Both the position numbers and the translations under genes were made by a program. Shown one piece after another: positions 8,491 to 17,298 of a DNA stretch of 64,000 bases. Source of the DNA: Arthrobacter sp. SLBN-112 (GTDB taxonomy: Bacteria; Actinomycetota; Actinomycetes; Actinomycetales; Micrococcaceae); assembly GCF_030944625.1 (NCBI RefSeq), contig NZ_JAUSXY010000001.1, forward strand, positions 3,782,001-3,846,000, given 5' to 3'. Each line of letters begins with the position of its first letter. Position 1 is the stretch's first letter. The notes under the pieces were generated by a model. The model worked only from the letters and a program-made list of their open reading frames with translations, had not been told where the DNA came from and did no database searches.

Positions 8491-8630
8491 CTCTTGTCTC
8501 CTGATTCGCCGTCCTGCGACGGCTGTAGGTTTATGCCTCTCTCACCGAGACCTCTCAAGCATCCACCGCCAGGTTCGGGAAAGGCTGTTGGGAACCTTTC
8601 GTTCTCCTGTGAATCCGAACCGGAATTTGG

Positions 8631-8669
8631 TTGCATATAGTGCAAAGTTGCACGTAGTGTAATTACGTG
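8631..8669. promoter_or_regulatory. Stacked inverted repeats over the tetR promoter
   Basis: Three overlapping inverted repeats: TTGCA-TATAG-TGCAA (8631-8645), GTGCAAAGTTGCAC (8640-8653) and CACGTA-N7-TACGTG (8651-8669), the last covering the GTG start of the adjacent tetR. TATAGT (8636-8641) and TAGTGT (8655-8660) are -10 candidates inside. This is a plausible autorepression operator. Confidence 0.65.
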
Positions 8670-9344
8670 CCAACCACCCTCCCCTCCCCCGATGACCAGC
8701 AGGCACCGCAGTCGCGGCGGGAGTTGAACAAGGCAGCCACCAGGCAGGCCATTACCGACGCCGCCCTTGGACTGCTGCGCGCCAAGGGCCCGGGAAACTT
8801 CACGGTGGAGGACATCGCCGACGCCGCCGGAATCTCGCGCCGCACGTTCTTCAACTACTTCAGCAGCACCGACGCGGCCCTGGCATCCATCGTGCACGGT
8901 TTCCTGGACACCGCCATCCAACAGTTGCGGCTCCGCCCGGCAGAGGAGCCCATGCTCGAATCGGCCCAGGCGGCCCTGGTGGCCCTGGCCGATCCCAAAG
9001 CCGTCGCTCCGCTGGCAGAACTGTTTACCCTGACCCAGCAGAGCCCGCTGATGGCCCACTCCGAACTGGAAGCATGGGACCACTGCCGGGCGCAGGTCTT
9101 CGCCGTCGCCCGCGAGCGCCTCGCCGGCACGCCGGGCGGGCAGGACGAACTCTATGTCCACGCTTTGGCCGGCTCCATCATCTCCTGTGGCAAGGCCGCC
9201 ATGGAGGTCTGGTTCAGCAGGCGGGGCCCGGACCTCACAGCAGGTTCCCTGACCGAGCTGCGCCAACTGCTGATCGACTCGATAGCCCTGCTGGGCACAG
9301 GCTTCACCCCCGCTGCTTCACCTTCCGCTACCCGCTCCTCCTGA
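8667..9344 (+). CDS. TetR/AcrR family transcriptional regulator
   Basis: This 225-residue repressor has an N-terminal HTH (TVEDIADAAGISRRTFFNYF, about 50-69) and a variable ligand-binding C-terminal domain. It ends 15 bases before the MMPL transporter gene and very probably controls it together with itself through the stacked palindromes at its own promoter. The GTG at 8667 follows TAGTGT by six bases, so a leaderless mRNA is likely; there is no ribosome binding site. The effector is unknown, but a hydrophobic substrate of the pump is the natural guess. Confidence 0.9.
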   Translation: MPTTLPSPDDQQAPQSRRELNKAATRQAITDAALGLLRAKGPGNFTVEDIADAAGISRRTFFNYFSSTDAALASIVHGFLDTAIQQLRLRPAEEPMLESAQAALVALADPKAVAPLAELFTLTQQSPLMAHSELEAWDHCRAQVFAVARERLAGTPGGQDELYVHALAGSIISCGKAAMEVWFSRRGPDLTAGSLTELRQLLIDSIALLGTGFTPAASPSATRSS

Positions 9345-9359
9345 TCAGATCGGTTCCGC

Positions 9360-11882
9360 ATGGCACTCCTCCTCTACCGCCTTGGCAAGTTCTCCTACCG
9401 CCGGCGCTGGCTTGTCATCTCCTTGTGGCTCGCCGTGCTGGTGGCCGTGGGCGGCTCGGCCGCAGCATTCCACGGCACCCTGTCCAACAACTTCCAGATC
9501 CCTGGAACCGAAACCCAACGGATCGCTGACAAGCTCAAGCAGGACCTCCCGTCCGCCTCCGGCGGAAGCGCGACCATCGTGTTCGAAGCCCCGGGCGGCG
9601 GCTTCACGGACCAGAGCCGCGCCGCCGTCACAGACGCGCTGAAGAAGCTCCAGACGCTGCCCGAGGTCCGCGGCACAGTTGACCCGTTCGCCACCCAGGC
9701 CCAGGTGGACCAGGCCGCCAAGGCGATCACGGACGGTGAACAGCAGCTGGCCGCCGGCCAGGCACAGCTCGACGCTTCCCGGGCCCAGCTGGACGCCGGC
9801 AAGGCGCAGCTGGCCGCGGCCGAGCAGCAGCTCACGGCCGCCGGGGCACCGGCAGCAGTGATCGACGCCCAACTCGGCCAGCAGAAGGCGGCGCTGGCGG
9901 CAGGCCAGGCCAAGCTCGACGCCGGCACCCAGGAACTGGAGGCCAACAAGGCCAAGCTGGAGCTCGGCAAACGCCAGGCCCAGGCGGCATCCGCCATCCG
10001 TTTCGTCTCCGAGGACAACCAGGCCGCCGTCGCCCAGGTCCAGTTCAACACCTCCATCAACGGGCTGGCCCCGGCGGTCCGGAAACAGGTTCAGGACATC
10101 GCCCATGAAACGTCGTCAGCCGGCGTCAAGGCGCTGGCCAGCAAGGAAATCACGGAGGACATCTCGGCCCTGTTCGGGACAGCGGAGATCGTGGGCATCG
10201 CGGTCGCCGCGCTGGTCCTGATCCTCATGCTGGGTACCCTGATCGCCGCCGGCCTGCCGCTGCTGATGGCCATCATGGGCGTCGGCGTGGGCGTGGGCGT
10301 GACCTTTGCACTCTCCGGCCTGTTCGACATGAGCTCCATCTCCCCCATGCTGGCCCTCATGCTCGGCCTCGCCGTCGGCATCGACTACTCACTGTTCATC
10401 GTCAACCGGCACCGGACCCAGCTCCTGGCCGGGATGGACGCAGAGGAGTCGGTGGCCCGGGCCAACGGCACCTCCGGCAACGCGGTGGTCTTCGCCGGCC
10501 TCACCGTCATCATCGCCCTCGCTGCCTTGGTGGTCCCCGGGCTGCCGTTCCTCACCGTCATGGGCCTTGCGGCGGCGGGGACCGTGGCCGTGGCCGTGCT
10601 CGTGGCCATCACCCTGACCCCCGCCGTGCTGTCCCTGATCGGCCGCCGCATCATCTCCCGGCGGGCATGGGCCAAGGCCGAGGCGCACAACGCCGAGCCG
10701 GGCCACGAAGCCGCAGACCTCGCCACCGACCGGCAGCGCAGTACGCGCGGTTGGGGCGGACTGGTCACCCGGCACCCGTGGGTTGCCCTGGTGGCCGGCG
10801 TCCTGGTGCTCGGCACCCTGGCACTGCCGGCCACGCAGCTGCAGCTGGCCCTGCCGGACGGCGGCTCCGAGCCTGTGGATTCGGAGGCCTACCAGGCCTA
10901 TGACCTGACGGCGCGCAGCTTCGGCGAGGGTGTGACGGGCCCGATCGTGGCGGTGGGCGAGTTCCCAGCGAACCTGGACGCAGGCCAGGCGCAGAAGCTG
11001 CAGTACGACATCGCGGACAAGCTCCGCGCCGTGGACAACGTGGTGGCCGCCGTGCCGGTGGCCCTGAGCGAGGACCGCCGGACCGCCGTGTTCCAGGTCA
11101 TTCCCAAGGAAGGCCCCGCCAGCGCGAGCACCGTCAAAGTGGTCGCCGAACTGCGCGGACTCAACGGCGAAATCCAGTCGGACTACGGCGTCGCCATGGG
11201 CCTGACCGGGCAGACGGCCGGCAACGTGGATGTCTCCACCAAGCTCGGCGCCGCCCTGCCGCCCTACCTGGCGATCGTCGTCGGGCTTTCCCTGGTCCTG
11301 TTGCTGCTGGTGTTCCGCTCCATCGTGGTCCCGCTGCTGGCCACCGGCGGGTTCCTGCTGTCCCTGTCGGCGGCCTTCGGCGCGGTGGTGGCGGTGTACC
11401 AGTGGGGCTGGCTGGGGGGCGTGTTCGACGTCGCCAACCCGGGCGCCGTGCTCAGCTTCCTGCCCATCATCCTGATCGGCGTGCTGTTTGGGCTGGCCAT
11501 GGACTACCAGGTGTTCATCGCCTCCGGCATGCGCGAGGCGTACATGCACGGCTCCGAGGCCAAGGAAGCTGTCCGGGTGGGCTTCCGGCACGCAGCCGCC
11601 GTGGTGACAGCCGCTGCGATCATCATGGTCAGCGTGTTCTCCGGCTTCATCTTCAGCCACCTCACCATGGTCCGGCCGCTGGGCTTTGCCATGGCCTTCG
11701 GTGTCCTGTTCGACGCCTTCGTGGTCCGGATGACCATTGTCCCGGCCGTGATGTACCTGCTGGGTGCCAGGTCCTGGTGGCTGCCGCGGTGGCTGGACCG
11801 GATCCTGCCGGACGTGGACGTGGAAGGGGCCAAGCTCAACCGTGGCCCGGCCGCCGCCGCCCCGGGCGAACTGGTCCACTAG
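9360..11882 (+). CDS. MMPL/RND family transporter with periplasmic coiled coil
   Basis: This 840-residue membrane protein has the duplicated MMPL layout: TM1 near 15-37, an extracytoplasmic domain, TM2-6 (about 275-430), TM7 near 475, a second extracytoplasmic domain, then TM8-12 (about 640-800). The proton-relay motif appears twice, as GIDYSLFIVNRHR (about 340-352) and AMDYQVFIASGMREAY (about 713-728). Residues about 130-215 of the first loop form a repeated coiled coil built from units such as AAGQAQLDASRAQLDAGKAQ, longer than in typical MmpL proteins. It exports lipids or drugs across the membrane. Expected to be cotranscribed with the TetR gene upstream. Confidence 0.92.
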   Translation: MALLLYRLGKFSYRRRWLVISLWLAVLVAVGGSAAAFHGTLSNNFQIPGTETQRIADKLKQDLPSASGGSATIVFEAPGGGFTDQSRAAVTDALKKLQTLPEVRGTVDPFATQAQVDQAAKAITDGEQQLAAGQAQLDASRAQLDAGKAQLAAAEQQLTAAGAPAAVIDAQLGQQKAALAAGQAKLDAGTQELEANKAKLELGKRQAQAASAIRFVSEDNQAAVAQVQFNTSINGLAPAVRKQVQDIAHETSSAGVKALASKEITEDISALFGTAEIVGIAVAALVLILMLGTLIAAGLPLLMAIMGVGVGVGVTFALSGLFDMSSISPMLALMLGLAVGIDYSLFIVNRHRTQLLAGMDAEESVARANGTSGNAVVFAGLTVIIALAALVVPGLPFLTVMGLAAAGTVAVAVLVAITLTPAVLSLIGRRIISRRAWAKAEAHNAEPGHEAADLATDRQRSTRGWGGLVTRHPWVALVAGVLVLGTLALPATQLQLALPDGGSEPVDSEAYQAYDLTARSFGEGVTGPIVAVGEFPANLDAGQAQKLQYDIADKLRAVDNVVAAVPVALSEDRRTAVFQVIPKEGPASASTVKVVAELRGLNGEIQSDYGVAMGLTGQTAGNVDVSTKLGAALPPYLAIVVGLSLVLLLLVFRSIVVPLLATGGFLLSLSAAFGAVVAVYQWGWLGGVFDVANPGAVLSFLPIILIGVLFGLAMDYQVFIASGMREAYMHGSEAKEAVRVGFRHAAAVVTAAAIIMVSVFSGFIFSHLTMVRPLGFAMAFGVLFDAFVVRMTIVPAVMYLLGARSWWLPRWLDRILPDVDVEGAKLNRGPAAAAPGELVH

Positions 11883-11885
11883 GCT
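11880..11885 (+). promoter_or_regulatory. -10 hexamer TAGGCT, leaderless start of maf
   Basis: TAGGCT, six bases, then the maf GTG. The T of the hexamer overlaps the stop region of the MMPL gene, so maf has its own promoter despite the ten-base gap. Confidence 0.5.
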
Positions 11886-11891
11886 GAAGCC

Positions 11892-12536
11892 GTGCACCAT
11901 CTGATTCTCGCGTCCCAGTCCCCCGCCCGCACCAAGCTCCTGGCCGAGGCCGGCATCCGGCACACGGTCCTGGTGTCCGACGTCGACGAGGCCGCCGTCC
12001 AGGAGCGGTACGGCGTCACCGACCCGCACGACACCGCACTGCTGCTCGCCAGGGCCAAGGCCGAGGCCGTGGCGTCGCTGCCGGAAGCGGAGGGTGCCCT
12101 GGTGCTGGGCTGCGATTCCGTCTTCGAGTTCGACGGCGAGGCGCACGGCAAGCCCTACACGGCCGACGTCGCCCGGGACCGGATGCTCCGGATGAGCGGC
12201 AACGCGGGGGTGCTGCACACGGGCCATTGGCTGGTGGATTGCAGGGACACGGACGACGACGGCAGCGGCGGCCGCGGTTCGGGCGCCACCCTCGGGGCGG
12301 TCGCCTCCGCCGAGGTCGCCTTCATGGACATGGAACCGGCGGAAATCGACGCCTACATCGCCACCGGCGAGCCGCTGCACTGCGCCGGTTCGTTCACCAT
12401 CGACGGCCTGGGCGGGGCCTTCATCCGGAAGGTCGACGGTGACCCGCACGCCGTCGTCGGCCTGTCCGTCTCCACCCTCCGGGGCCTTCTTGCCGCCGCC
12501 AATGTACGCATCACGGATCTCTGGCCCGCGCGCTAA
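11892..12536 (+). CDS. maf: Maf family nucleoside triphosphate pyrophosphatase
   Basis: This 214-residue house-cleaning enzyme hydrolyses non-canonical or modified NTPs (dTTP/UTP type in this family) to the monophosphate. The N-terminal LILASQSPARTKLLAEAGI (about 3-21) is the Maf signature. GCDSVFEFDGEAHGKP (about 73-88) supplies the catalytic acidic residues, and IDGLGGAFIRKVDGD (about 171-185) closes the active site. An acidic insertion DTDDDGSGGRGSG near 118-130 is longer than usual. It sits between accE and accA3, as in mycobacteria, which supports orthology. Confidence 0.92.
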   Translation: MHHLILASQSPARTKLLAEAGIRHTVLVSDVDEAAVQERYGVTDPHDTALLLARAKAEAVASLPEAEGALVLGCDSVFEFDGEAHGKPYTADVARDRMLRMSGNAGVLHTGHWLVDCRDTDDDGSGGRGSGATLGAVASAEVAFMDMEPAEIDAYIATGEPLHCAGSFTIDGLGGAFIRKVDGDPHAVVGLSVSTLRGLLAAANVRITDLWPAR

Positions 12537-12557
12537 GAGCTACATTTTCGGGATGCC

Positions 12558-12574
12558 TTGTAGCTTCCCTACAA
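12558..12574. promoter_or_regulatory. Shared acyl-CoA carboxylase motif, accA3 copy
   Basis: TTGTAGCTTCCCTACAA is a palindrome with 6-bp arms and five-base spacer, 15 of 17 positions identical to the accD copy at 2391. A further half-site AGCTACA lies at 12538-12544 and could pair with TGTAGCT (12559-12565). TAATAT (12607) and TAGGCT (12634) are -10 candidates downstream. Confidence 0.55.
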
Positions 12575-12654
12575 AGGAAGGCTGGTTTACACGCGGATTC
12601 CGCAAGTAATATCGGCGGAACCCTCAAAACCGCGCTAGGCTCCCTGAAGGAAAG

Positions 12655-12660
12655 AAGGAG
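12655..12660 (+). promoter_or_regulatory. Shine-Dalgarno AAGGAG fixing a TTG start
   Basis: AAGGAG with a five-base spacer before TTG at 12666. There is no nearby in-frame ATG or GTG with comparable support. Confidence 0.8.
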
Positions 12661-12665
12661 ACGCC

Positions 12666-14477
12666 TTGTCAGCAAATTTGGAGCAGTCCGCAGGTCCCAC
12701 GCAGTCGACGACCCTCACAAAGGTGCTGATCGCCAACCGCGGGGAAATCGCCGTCCGCATCATCCGTGCGGCCCGGGACGAAGGCATCGCCTCGGTGGCC
12801 GTCTACGCCGACCCGGACCGCGATGCGCTCCACGTCCGGCTCGCTGACGAGGCATATGCCCTGGGTGGCACGACGGCCGCCGAGTCCTACCTGGTGATGG
12901 ACAAGATCATCGGCGCCGCCCGCCAGTCCGGCGCCGACGCGATCCACCCCGGATATGGATTCCTGGCCGAGAACGCCGAATTCGCCGCCAAGGTGATTGC
13001 CGCCGGCATCACCTGGATCGGCCCCTCACCCGAGGCCATTTCCGCCCTGGGCGACAAGGTGCAGGCCCGTCACATTGCCGAGAAGGTCGGCGCCCCGCAG
13101 GTCCCCGGCACCGCCGATCCGGTGGAATCCGCCGAGGAAATCCTCGAATTCGTGGACAAGTTCGGCCTGCCGGTCGCCATCAAGGCGGCCTTTGGCGGCG
13201 GCGGACGCGGCATCAAGGTGGCCCGCACCCGCGAGGAAATCCCCGAACTCTTCGAGTCCGCCGTCCGCGAAGCCACCGCCGCCTTCGGCCGCGGCGAGTG
13301 CTTCATTGAGCGCTTCCTGGACGCCCCCCGCCACGTCGAGACCCAGTGCCTGGCCGACGCGCACGGCAACGTAGTGGTCGTCTCCACCCGCGACTGCTCC
13401 CTGCAGCGCCGCAACCAGAAACTCGTGGAGGAAGCCCCGGCCCCGTTCCTCACCGAGGAGCAGAACCAGCGGCTCTACGAGTCCTCCAAGGCCATCCTCA
13501 AGGAAGCCGGCTACCTCGGCGCCGGCACCTGCGAGTTCCTGGTAGGCCAGGACGGCACCATTTCCTTCCTCGAAGTCAACACCCGCCTCCAGGTGGAGCA
13601 CTGCGTCTCCGAGGAAGTCACCGGGATCGACCTGGTCCGCGAACAGTTCCGGCTGGCCCGCGGCGAGGAGCTCGGCTACGGCGACCCCGAGGTCCGCGGC
13701 CACTCCTTCGAATTCCGTATCACCGGCGAGGACCCCGGCCGGAACTTCATGCCCGCCCCCGGCACCATCAGTGTCCTGAAGAACCCCACCGGTCCCGGCG
13801 TGCGGATCGATTCCGGCGTGGAGCAGGGCGACGTCATCAGCGGCAACTTCGACTCCATGCTCTCCAAGCTGGTCGTCACCGGCGCCACCCGCGCCCAGGC
13901 CCTGCAGCGCTCCCGCCGCGCACTTGAGGAAATGGTGGTGGAAGGCATTCCCACCGTCATTCCGTTCGACCTCGCCGTGGTCAGCAACCCCGACTTCGCC
14001 CCGGCCGAGGGGCCGTTCAAGGTCCACACCCGCTGGATCGAGACGGCCTTCACCAACGACATCCCCGCCTGGACCCCGAGCGGCGCCACGGATGAAGAGG
14101 CCGACGCCGGCGAACGCCAGCGGGTCGTCGTCGAGGTGGGCGGCAAGCGGCTGGAAGTGGTCCTCCCGGCGTCCCTGGGCACCCCCGGAACCGCAGCAGC
14201 CGCGGGCAAGCCCGGCAAGTCGAAGAAACGGTCCCGGTCCGCCGGCCCCGCTGCCGCCACCGGCAACGCCCTTACCTCCCCTATGCAGGGAACAATCGTG
14301 AAGGTCGCTGTTTCGCACGGTGACGTGGTGTCCGAAGGGGACCTGGTGGTGGTCCTGGAGGCCATGAAGATGGAGCAGCCGTTGACGGCGCACCGTTCCG
14401 GCACCATCACCGGACTCACCGCGACGGCGGGCGAAACGGTGTCCGCGGGCGCCATCATCGCCACCATCGAAGACTAG
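12666..14477 (+). CDS. accA3: Acyl-CoA carboxylase alpha subunit (biotin carboxylase + BCCP)
   Basis: This 603-residue biotin-dependent subunit carboxylates its own biotin using ATP and bicarbonate. Order: biotin carboxylase N-domain ([20 protein letters not shown], about 20-39), ATP-grasp loop [14 protein letters not shown] (about 172-185), ATP/Mg residues in [10 protein letters not shown] (about 305-314), a linker with a basic stretch [10 protein letters not shown] (about 517-526), and the C-terminal biotinyl domain with the target lysine in EAMKMEQP (about 565-572). It starts with TTG, supported by AAGGAG five bases upstream. The partner subunits AccD and AccE lie 8.5 kb away, and BirA should modify it. 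Confidence 0.95.
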   Translation: MSANLEQSAGPTQSTTLTKVLIANRGEIAVRIIRAARDEGIASVAVYADPDRDALHVRLADEAYALGGTTAAESYLVMDKIIGAARQSGADAIHPGYGFLAENAEFAAKVIAAGITWIGPSPEAISALGDKVQARHIAEKVGAPQVPGTADPVESAEEILEFVDKFGLPVAIKAAFGGGGRGIKVARTREEIPELFESAVREATAAFGRGECFIERFLDAPRHVETQCLADAHGNVVVVSTRDCSLQRRNQKLVEEAPAPFLTEEQNQRLYESSKAILKEAGYLGAGTCEFLVGQDGTISFLEVNTRLQVEHCVSEEVTGIDLVREQFRLARGEELGYGDPEVRGHSFEFRITGEDPGRNFMPAPGTISVLKNPTGPGVRIDSGVEQGDVISGNFDSMLSKLVVTGATRAQALQRSRRALEEMVVEGIPTVIPFDLAVVSNPDFAPAEGPFKVHTRWIETAFTNDIPAWTPSGATDEEADAGERQRVVVEVGGKRLEVVLPASLGTPGTAAAAGKPGKSKKRSRSAGPAAATGNALTSPMQGTIVKVAVSHGDVVSEGDLVVVLEAMKMEQPLTAHRSGTITGLTATAGETVSAGAIIATIED

Positions 14478-14494
14478 AAAGCGCTGCACCGGCC

Positions 14495-14932
14495 ATGCTT
14501 GCACCAAGTTTCCAGGAAGAAGTGGACCGCTACCACCAGGCGGTTCCCGAAATCACCCGGGGCAACCCTGCTCCCATCAAGGACCTGTACTCCCGGCAGG
14601 ACGACGTCACCCTGGCCAACCCGTTCGGCGGCATCGCCCGCGGCTGGGCGCAGGTGGAGGCCCGGCTTGACCAGGCGGCGCGGCAGTTCCGCGACGGCGA
14701 GATGCTGGGCTTCGACACCGTCACCTCCTACACCGCCCGCGACACCGCCTACCTCGTGGAAACCGAGCATTTCCGGGCACGGCTCGATGCCGCGGCCGCC
14801 ACGGAGGAATTCGCGCTGCGCGTCACGAGCATCTTCCGCCGCGAGGAAGGCTACTGGAAGCTGGTGCACCGGCACGCGGACCCCGCGGCCCGGCCCCAGT
14901 CCCGCCGCTCCCTGACCCAGCCCGCCGCCTGA
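14495..14932 (+). CDS. NTF2-like/SnoaL-like (YybH-type) protein
   Basis: This 145-residue protein has the compact alpha+beta cone fold of the nuclear transport factor 2 superfamily: an N-terminal helix with RGNPAPIKDLYSRQDDVTLAN (in parts, about 22-42), the NPFGG turn (about 42-46), and C-terminal strands LRVTSIFRREEGYWKLVHRH (about 109-128). Members bind small hydrophobic ligands or act as isomerases and hydrolases; this one cannot be assigned a reaction. It begins 17 bases after accA3 and may be cotranscribed. A stem-loop follows. Confidence 0.85.
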   Translation: MLAPSFQEEVDRYHQAVPEITRGNPAPIKDLYSRQDDVTLANPFGGIARGWAQVEARLDQAARQFRDGEMLGFDTVTSYTARDTAYLVETEHFRARLDAAAATEEFALRVTSIFRREEGYWKLVHRHADPAARPQSRRSLTQPAA

Positions 14933-14935
14933 CCC

Positions 14936-14990
14936 TTGGCGAAACCCTGCCGGCACGGACACGTCCGGTGCTGGCAGGGGTCGGCGCCAA
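14936..14990 (+). terminator. Long imperfect hairpin after the NTF2-like gene
   Basis: TTGGCG (14936-14941) pairs with CGCCAA (14985-14990), and inside it CCCTGCC-GCAC-GGAC pairs with GTCC-GGTGC-GGCAGGG. There is no clear T-run, so termination is inferred from structure and position. Confidence 0.55.
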
Positions 14991-14994
14991 CAGG

Positions 14995-15000
14995 CAGACT
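14995..15000 (+). promoter_or_regulatory. -10-like CAGACT before the amidotransferase gene
   Basis: CAGACT-N6-ATG, one mismatch from TAnnnT, with no Shine-Dalgarno sequence. This is the weakest of the leaderless candidates together with the one at 53983. Confidence 0.35.
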
Positions 15001-15006
15001 TAGCAG

Positions 15007-15744
15007 ATGCTGCCTTTTCTGCTTCTCGCTTCCAGGGCCGAGGACGCCGCCGCCGAGGACGAGTACGCCGCCTACCTGAGGTACGGCGGCCTGGAGGAGC
15101 GGGACCTGCACCGGGTACGGCTTGAGGCAGCTCCGCTGCCCGCACTGGACCTTTCGCAGTACTCCGGCGTGATCGTCGGCGGCAGCCCGTTCACCTCCAG
15201 CGACCCGCCCGCGGACAAGAGTGCGGTCCAGCACCGGGTGGAACGGGAGCTTTCAGGCCTCCTTGACCAGGTGGTGGCCCTCGACTTTCCGTTCCTGGGC
15301 GCCTGCTACGGGGTGGGAACCCTTGGCACGCACCAGGGCGCGGTGATCGACCGGACCTATGGGGAACCGCTGGGAGCGGTGGAGATCGAACTGACGGACG
15401 CCGGGCTGCAGGATCCCCTGCTGCACGGGCTGCCCCGGACGTTTACGGGGTTCACCGGCCACAAGGAGGCGGTCAGTGCGCTGCCGGGGCACGCCGTCCT
15501 GCTGGCGCGCTCCACAGCGTGCCCGGTCCACATGTTCCGCATCAAGACCAACCTCTATGCCACCCAGTTCCACCCCGAACTGGACGCCGAGGGGCTGGTG
15601 ACCCGGATCGATATCTACCGGCACGCCGGTTACTTCCCGCCGGAATCCGCCGAAGAGCTGATGGCGGCCGCCCGCCGGTTCACCGTGACCGAGCCGATGA
15701 CCGTCCTGAAGAACTTCGTGGCCCGCTACGCCCGCGGGGCATGA
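15007..15744 (+). CDS. Class I glutamine amidotransferase (GMP synthase-like)
   Basis: This 245-residue stand-alone glutaminase-type protein has the catalytic triad: nucleophile Cys in FLGACYGVGTLG (about 97-108) and His-Glu in QFHPELDAEGL (about 184-194). It lacks a synthase domain, so it resembles YfeJ/GuaA-like amidotransferases that may act on a partner or on gamma-glutamyl compounds. The elbow is GACYG rather than the usual GxCxG with His, which matches this subgroup. The gene is separated from the NTF2-like gene by a hairpin and appears monocistronic. No partner synthase is evident nearby. Confidence 0.88.
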   Translation: MLPFLLLASRAEDAAAEDEYAAYLRYGGLEERDLHRVRLEAAPLPALDLSQYSGVIVGGSPFTSSDPPADKSAVQHRVERELSGLLDQVVALDFPFLGACYGVGTLGTHQGAVIDRTYGEPLGAVEIELTDAGLQDPLLHGLPRTFTGFTGHKEAVSALPGHAVLLARSTACPVHMFRIKTNLYATQFHPELDAEGLVTRIDIYRHAGYFPPESAEELMAAARRFTVTEPMTVLKNFVARYARGA

Positions 15745-15777
15745 AAAAGCCCGGCGGGCCGGATGGCCGCACCGGGC
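15744..15777 (-). terminator. Intrinsic terminator of the MHS transporter gene
   Basis: Read on the minus strand, GCCCGG-TGC-GGCC loops to GGCC-CG-CCGGGC and is followed by TTTTT (15748-15744). It lies between convergent genes. Confidence 0.75.
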
Positions 15778-15795
15778 ATTGTGGCGTTGGAGAAA

Positions 15796-17205
15796 TCAGG
15801 CCACGTTGTTCTCGTAGTCAAGGTCGCGGGTTTCGCGGGTGAGGAACAGCGCGATCAGGGTGAGCACGGCCATGGACGTCAGGTACACACCGACCAGGAC
15901 GGGGCTGCCTTTGGCCGCTTCCCACAGCGCGACGGCGATGAACGGCGCCACCGCTGCGCCCAGGATGGACGAGAAGTTGTAGCTGATGGCAGAGCCGGTG
16001 TAGCGGACGTTCGTGGGGAATAGTTCCGGCAGCAGCGCCCCCATGGGCCCGAAGGTCAGGCCCATCAGGGAGAAACCAACGATCAGCAGGCCCATGGTGC
16101 CCACGAAGCCGCCGCTGAACAGCGGGACGAACAGCAGGCCGAACACGAAGATGCCGGCAGTGACGGCGAGAAGCATCTTGCGGCGGCCGTACTTTTCGGC
16201 CAGGGGTCCGGAAACCAGGGTGAAGATGCCGAAGAAGACGACGCCGGCGATCAGCATCCACAGGAAGTCGTTGCGGGTGTAGCCCAGACCGGGAACGAAC
16301 GCGGCAGCGGCAGCCTCAGTCATGGGCTTTCCGGCCTTTTCGGCGGCCGCCTGCGCACCGGCCAGCGTGGGCTTGGTGCCGTACGTGAGGGTGAACGTGG
16401 TCATCAGGTAGAAGAGCACGTACGTGGCCAGCATGATGAAGGTGCCCAGGATCAGCTGCCGCCAGCTGGACTTGAAGACGCGGCCCAGCGGAAGCTTCGC
16501 GACCTCGTTGGACTCCACCACCTTGGTGAAGGCGGGGGTTTCGATCAGCTTGAGCCGGACATACAGGCCCAGGATCACCATGACGGCGCTGAGCAGGAAC
16601 GGGACGCGCCAGCCCCAGGCCTGGAAGGCCTCCGGCGTCAGCGTGTAGCTGGCCACCAGGAAGATGACGTTGGCAATGATGAAGCCAATGGGTGCGCCCA
16701 GCTGCGGGAACGTGCCGTAGATGGCCCGCTTGTTGGCGGGGGCATTTTCCGTGGCCAGCAGCGCCGCGCCGCTCCACTCGCCGCCCAGCGCCAGGCCTTG
16801 GGCAAAGCGCATGATCACCAGCAGGGCCGGTGCCCAGAATCCCCAGCCCGGGACCAACGCGGTGGGAAGGCAGCCGATCAGGAAGGTCGCAATGCCCATC
16901 GTCAGCAGCGACGCGACGAGGGTTCCCTTACGGCCGAACTTGTCACCGAAGTGGCCGAAGATGATGGAGCCGAGCGGGCGGGCGACGAAGGCAACGCCGA
17001 AGACTGCGAAGGAGCTCAGCAGCTGGGTGGTCTCGTTCTGGCCCGGGAAGAAGAGCTTCGGAAAGACCAGTACGGCGGCGGTGGCGTAGACGTAGAAGTC
17101 GTAGAACTCCACGGTGGTGCCGATCAGGCTCGCCACGATGACGCGGCCGCGGGAGTTCACCGGCTGGTGCGCACCAGGCACCGTGGTGGTATCGGGGGAT
17201 GACAT
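15796..17205 (-). CDS. MFS transporter, metabolite:H+ symporter (MHS) type
   Basis: This 469-residue protein has 12 predicted transmembrane helices. TVEFYDFYVYATAAVLVFPK (about 31-50) and the GHFGDKFGRKGTL loop (about 84-96) between TM2 and TM3 are MHS-family hallmarks shared with ProP, shikimate and alpha-ketoglutarate carriers, as is GGEWSGAALLATE (about 140-152). A central basic loop holds KLPLGRVFKSSWRQ (about 236-249). The substrate is probably an organic acid or osmolyte but cannot be read from sequence. A LacI-type operator lies directly before the start and a 19-bp palindrome further upstream, so expression is likely substrate-regulated. Confidence 0.9.
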   Translation of the reverse strand: MSSPDTTTVPGAHQPVNSRGRVIVASLIGTTVEFYDFYVYATAAVLVFPKLFFPGQNETTQLLSSFAVFGVAFVARPLGSIIFGHFGDKFGRKGTLVASLLTMGIATFLIGCLPTALVPGWGFWAPALLVIMRFAQGLALGGEWSGAALLATENAPANKRAIYGTFPQLGAPIGFIIANVIFLVASYTLTPEAFQAWGWRVPFLLSAVMVILGLYVRLKLIETPAFTKVVESNEVAKLPLGRVFKSSWRQLILGTFIMLATYVLFYLMTTFTLTYGTKPTLAGAQAAAEKAGKPMTEAAAAAFVPGLGYTRNDFLWMLIAGVVFFGIFTLVSGPLAEKYGRRKMLLAVTAGIFVFGLLFVPLFSGGFVGTMGLLIVGFSLMGLTFGPMGALLPELFPTNVRYTGSAISYNFSSILGAAVAPFIAVALWEAAKGSPVLVGVYLTSMAVLTLIALFLTRETRDLDYENNVA

Positions 17206-17206
17206 A

Positions 17207-17220
17207 GGTAAACGCTTTCG
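17207..17220. promoter_or_regulatory. LacI-family operator over the MHS transporter start
   Basis: GGTAAACGCTTTCG; its complement CGAAAGCGTTTACC fits the TGNAANCGNTTNCA consensus except at the two outermost bases. It lies two bases before the start codon, where a repressor would block initiation or elongation. No Shine-Dalgarno sequence is visible there. Confidence 0.5.
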
Positions 17221-17298
17221 TGAGACCGGCCGGGCGCAGGCAGGGCCGCCTCCCGGCTCGAATAGTTAGAGTTCGATCTTACTTCGCCACGTCCAGTC

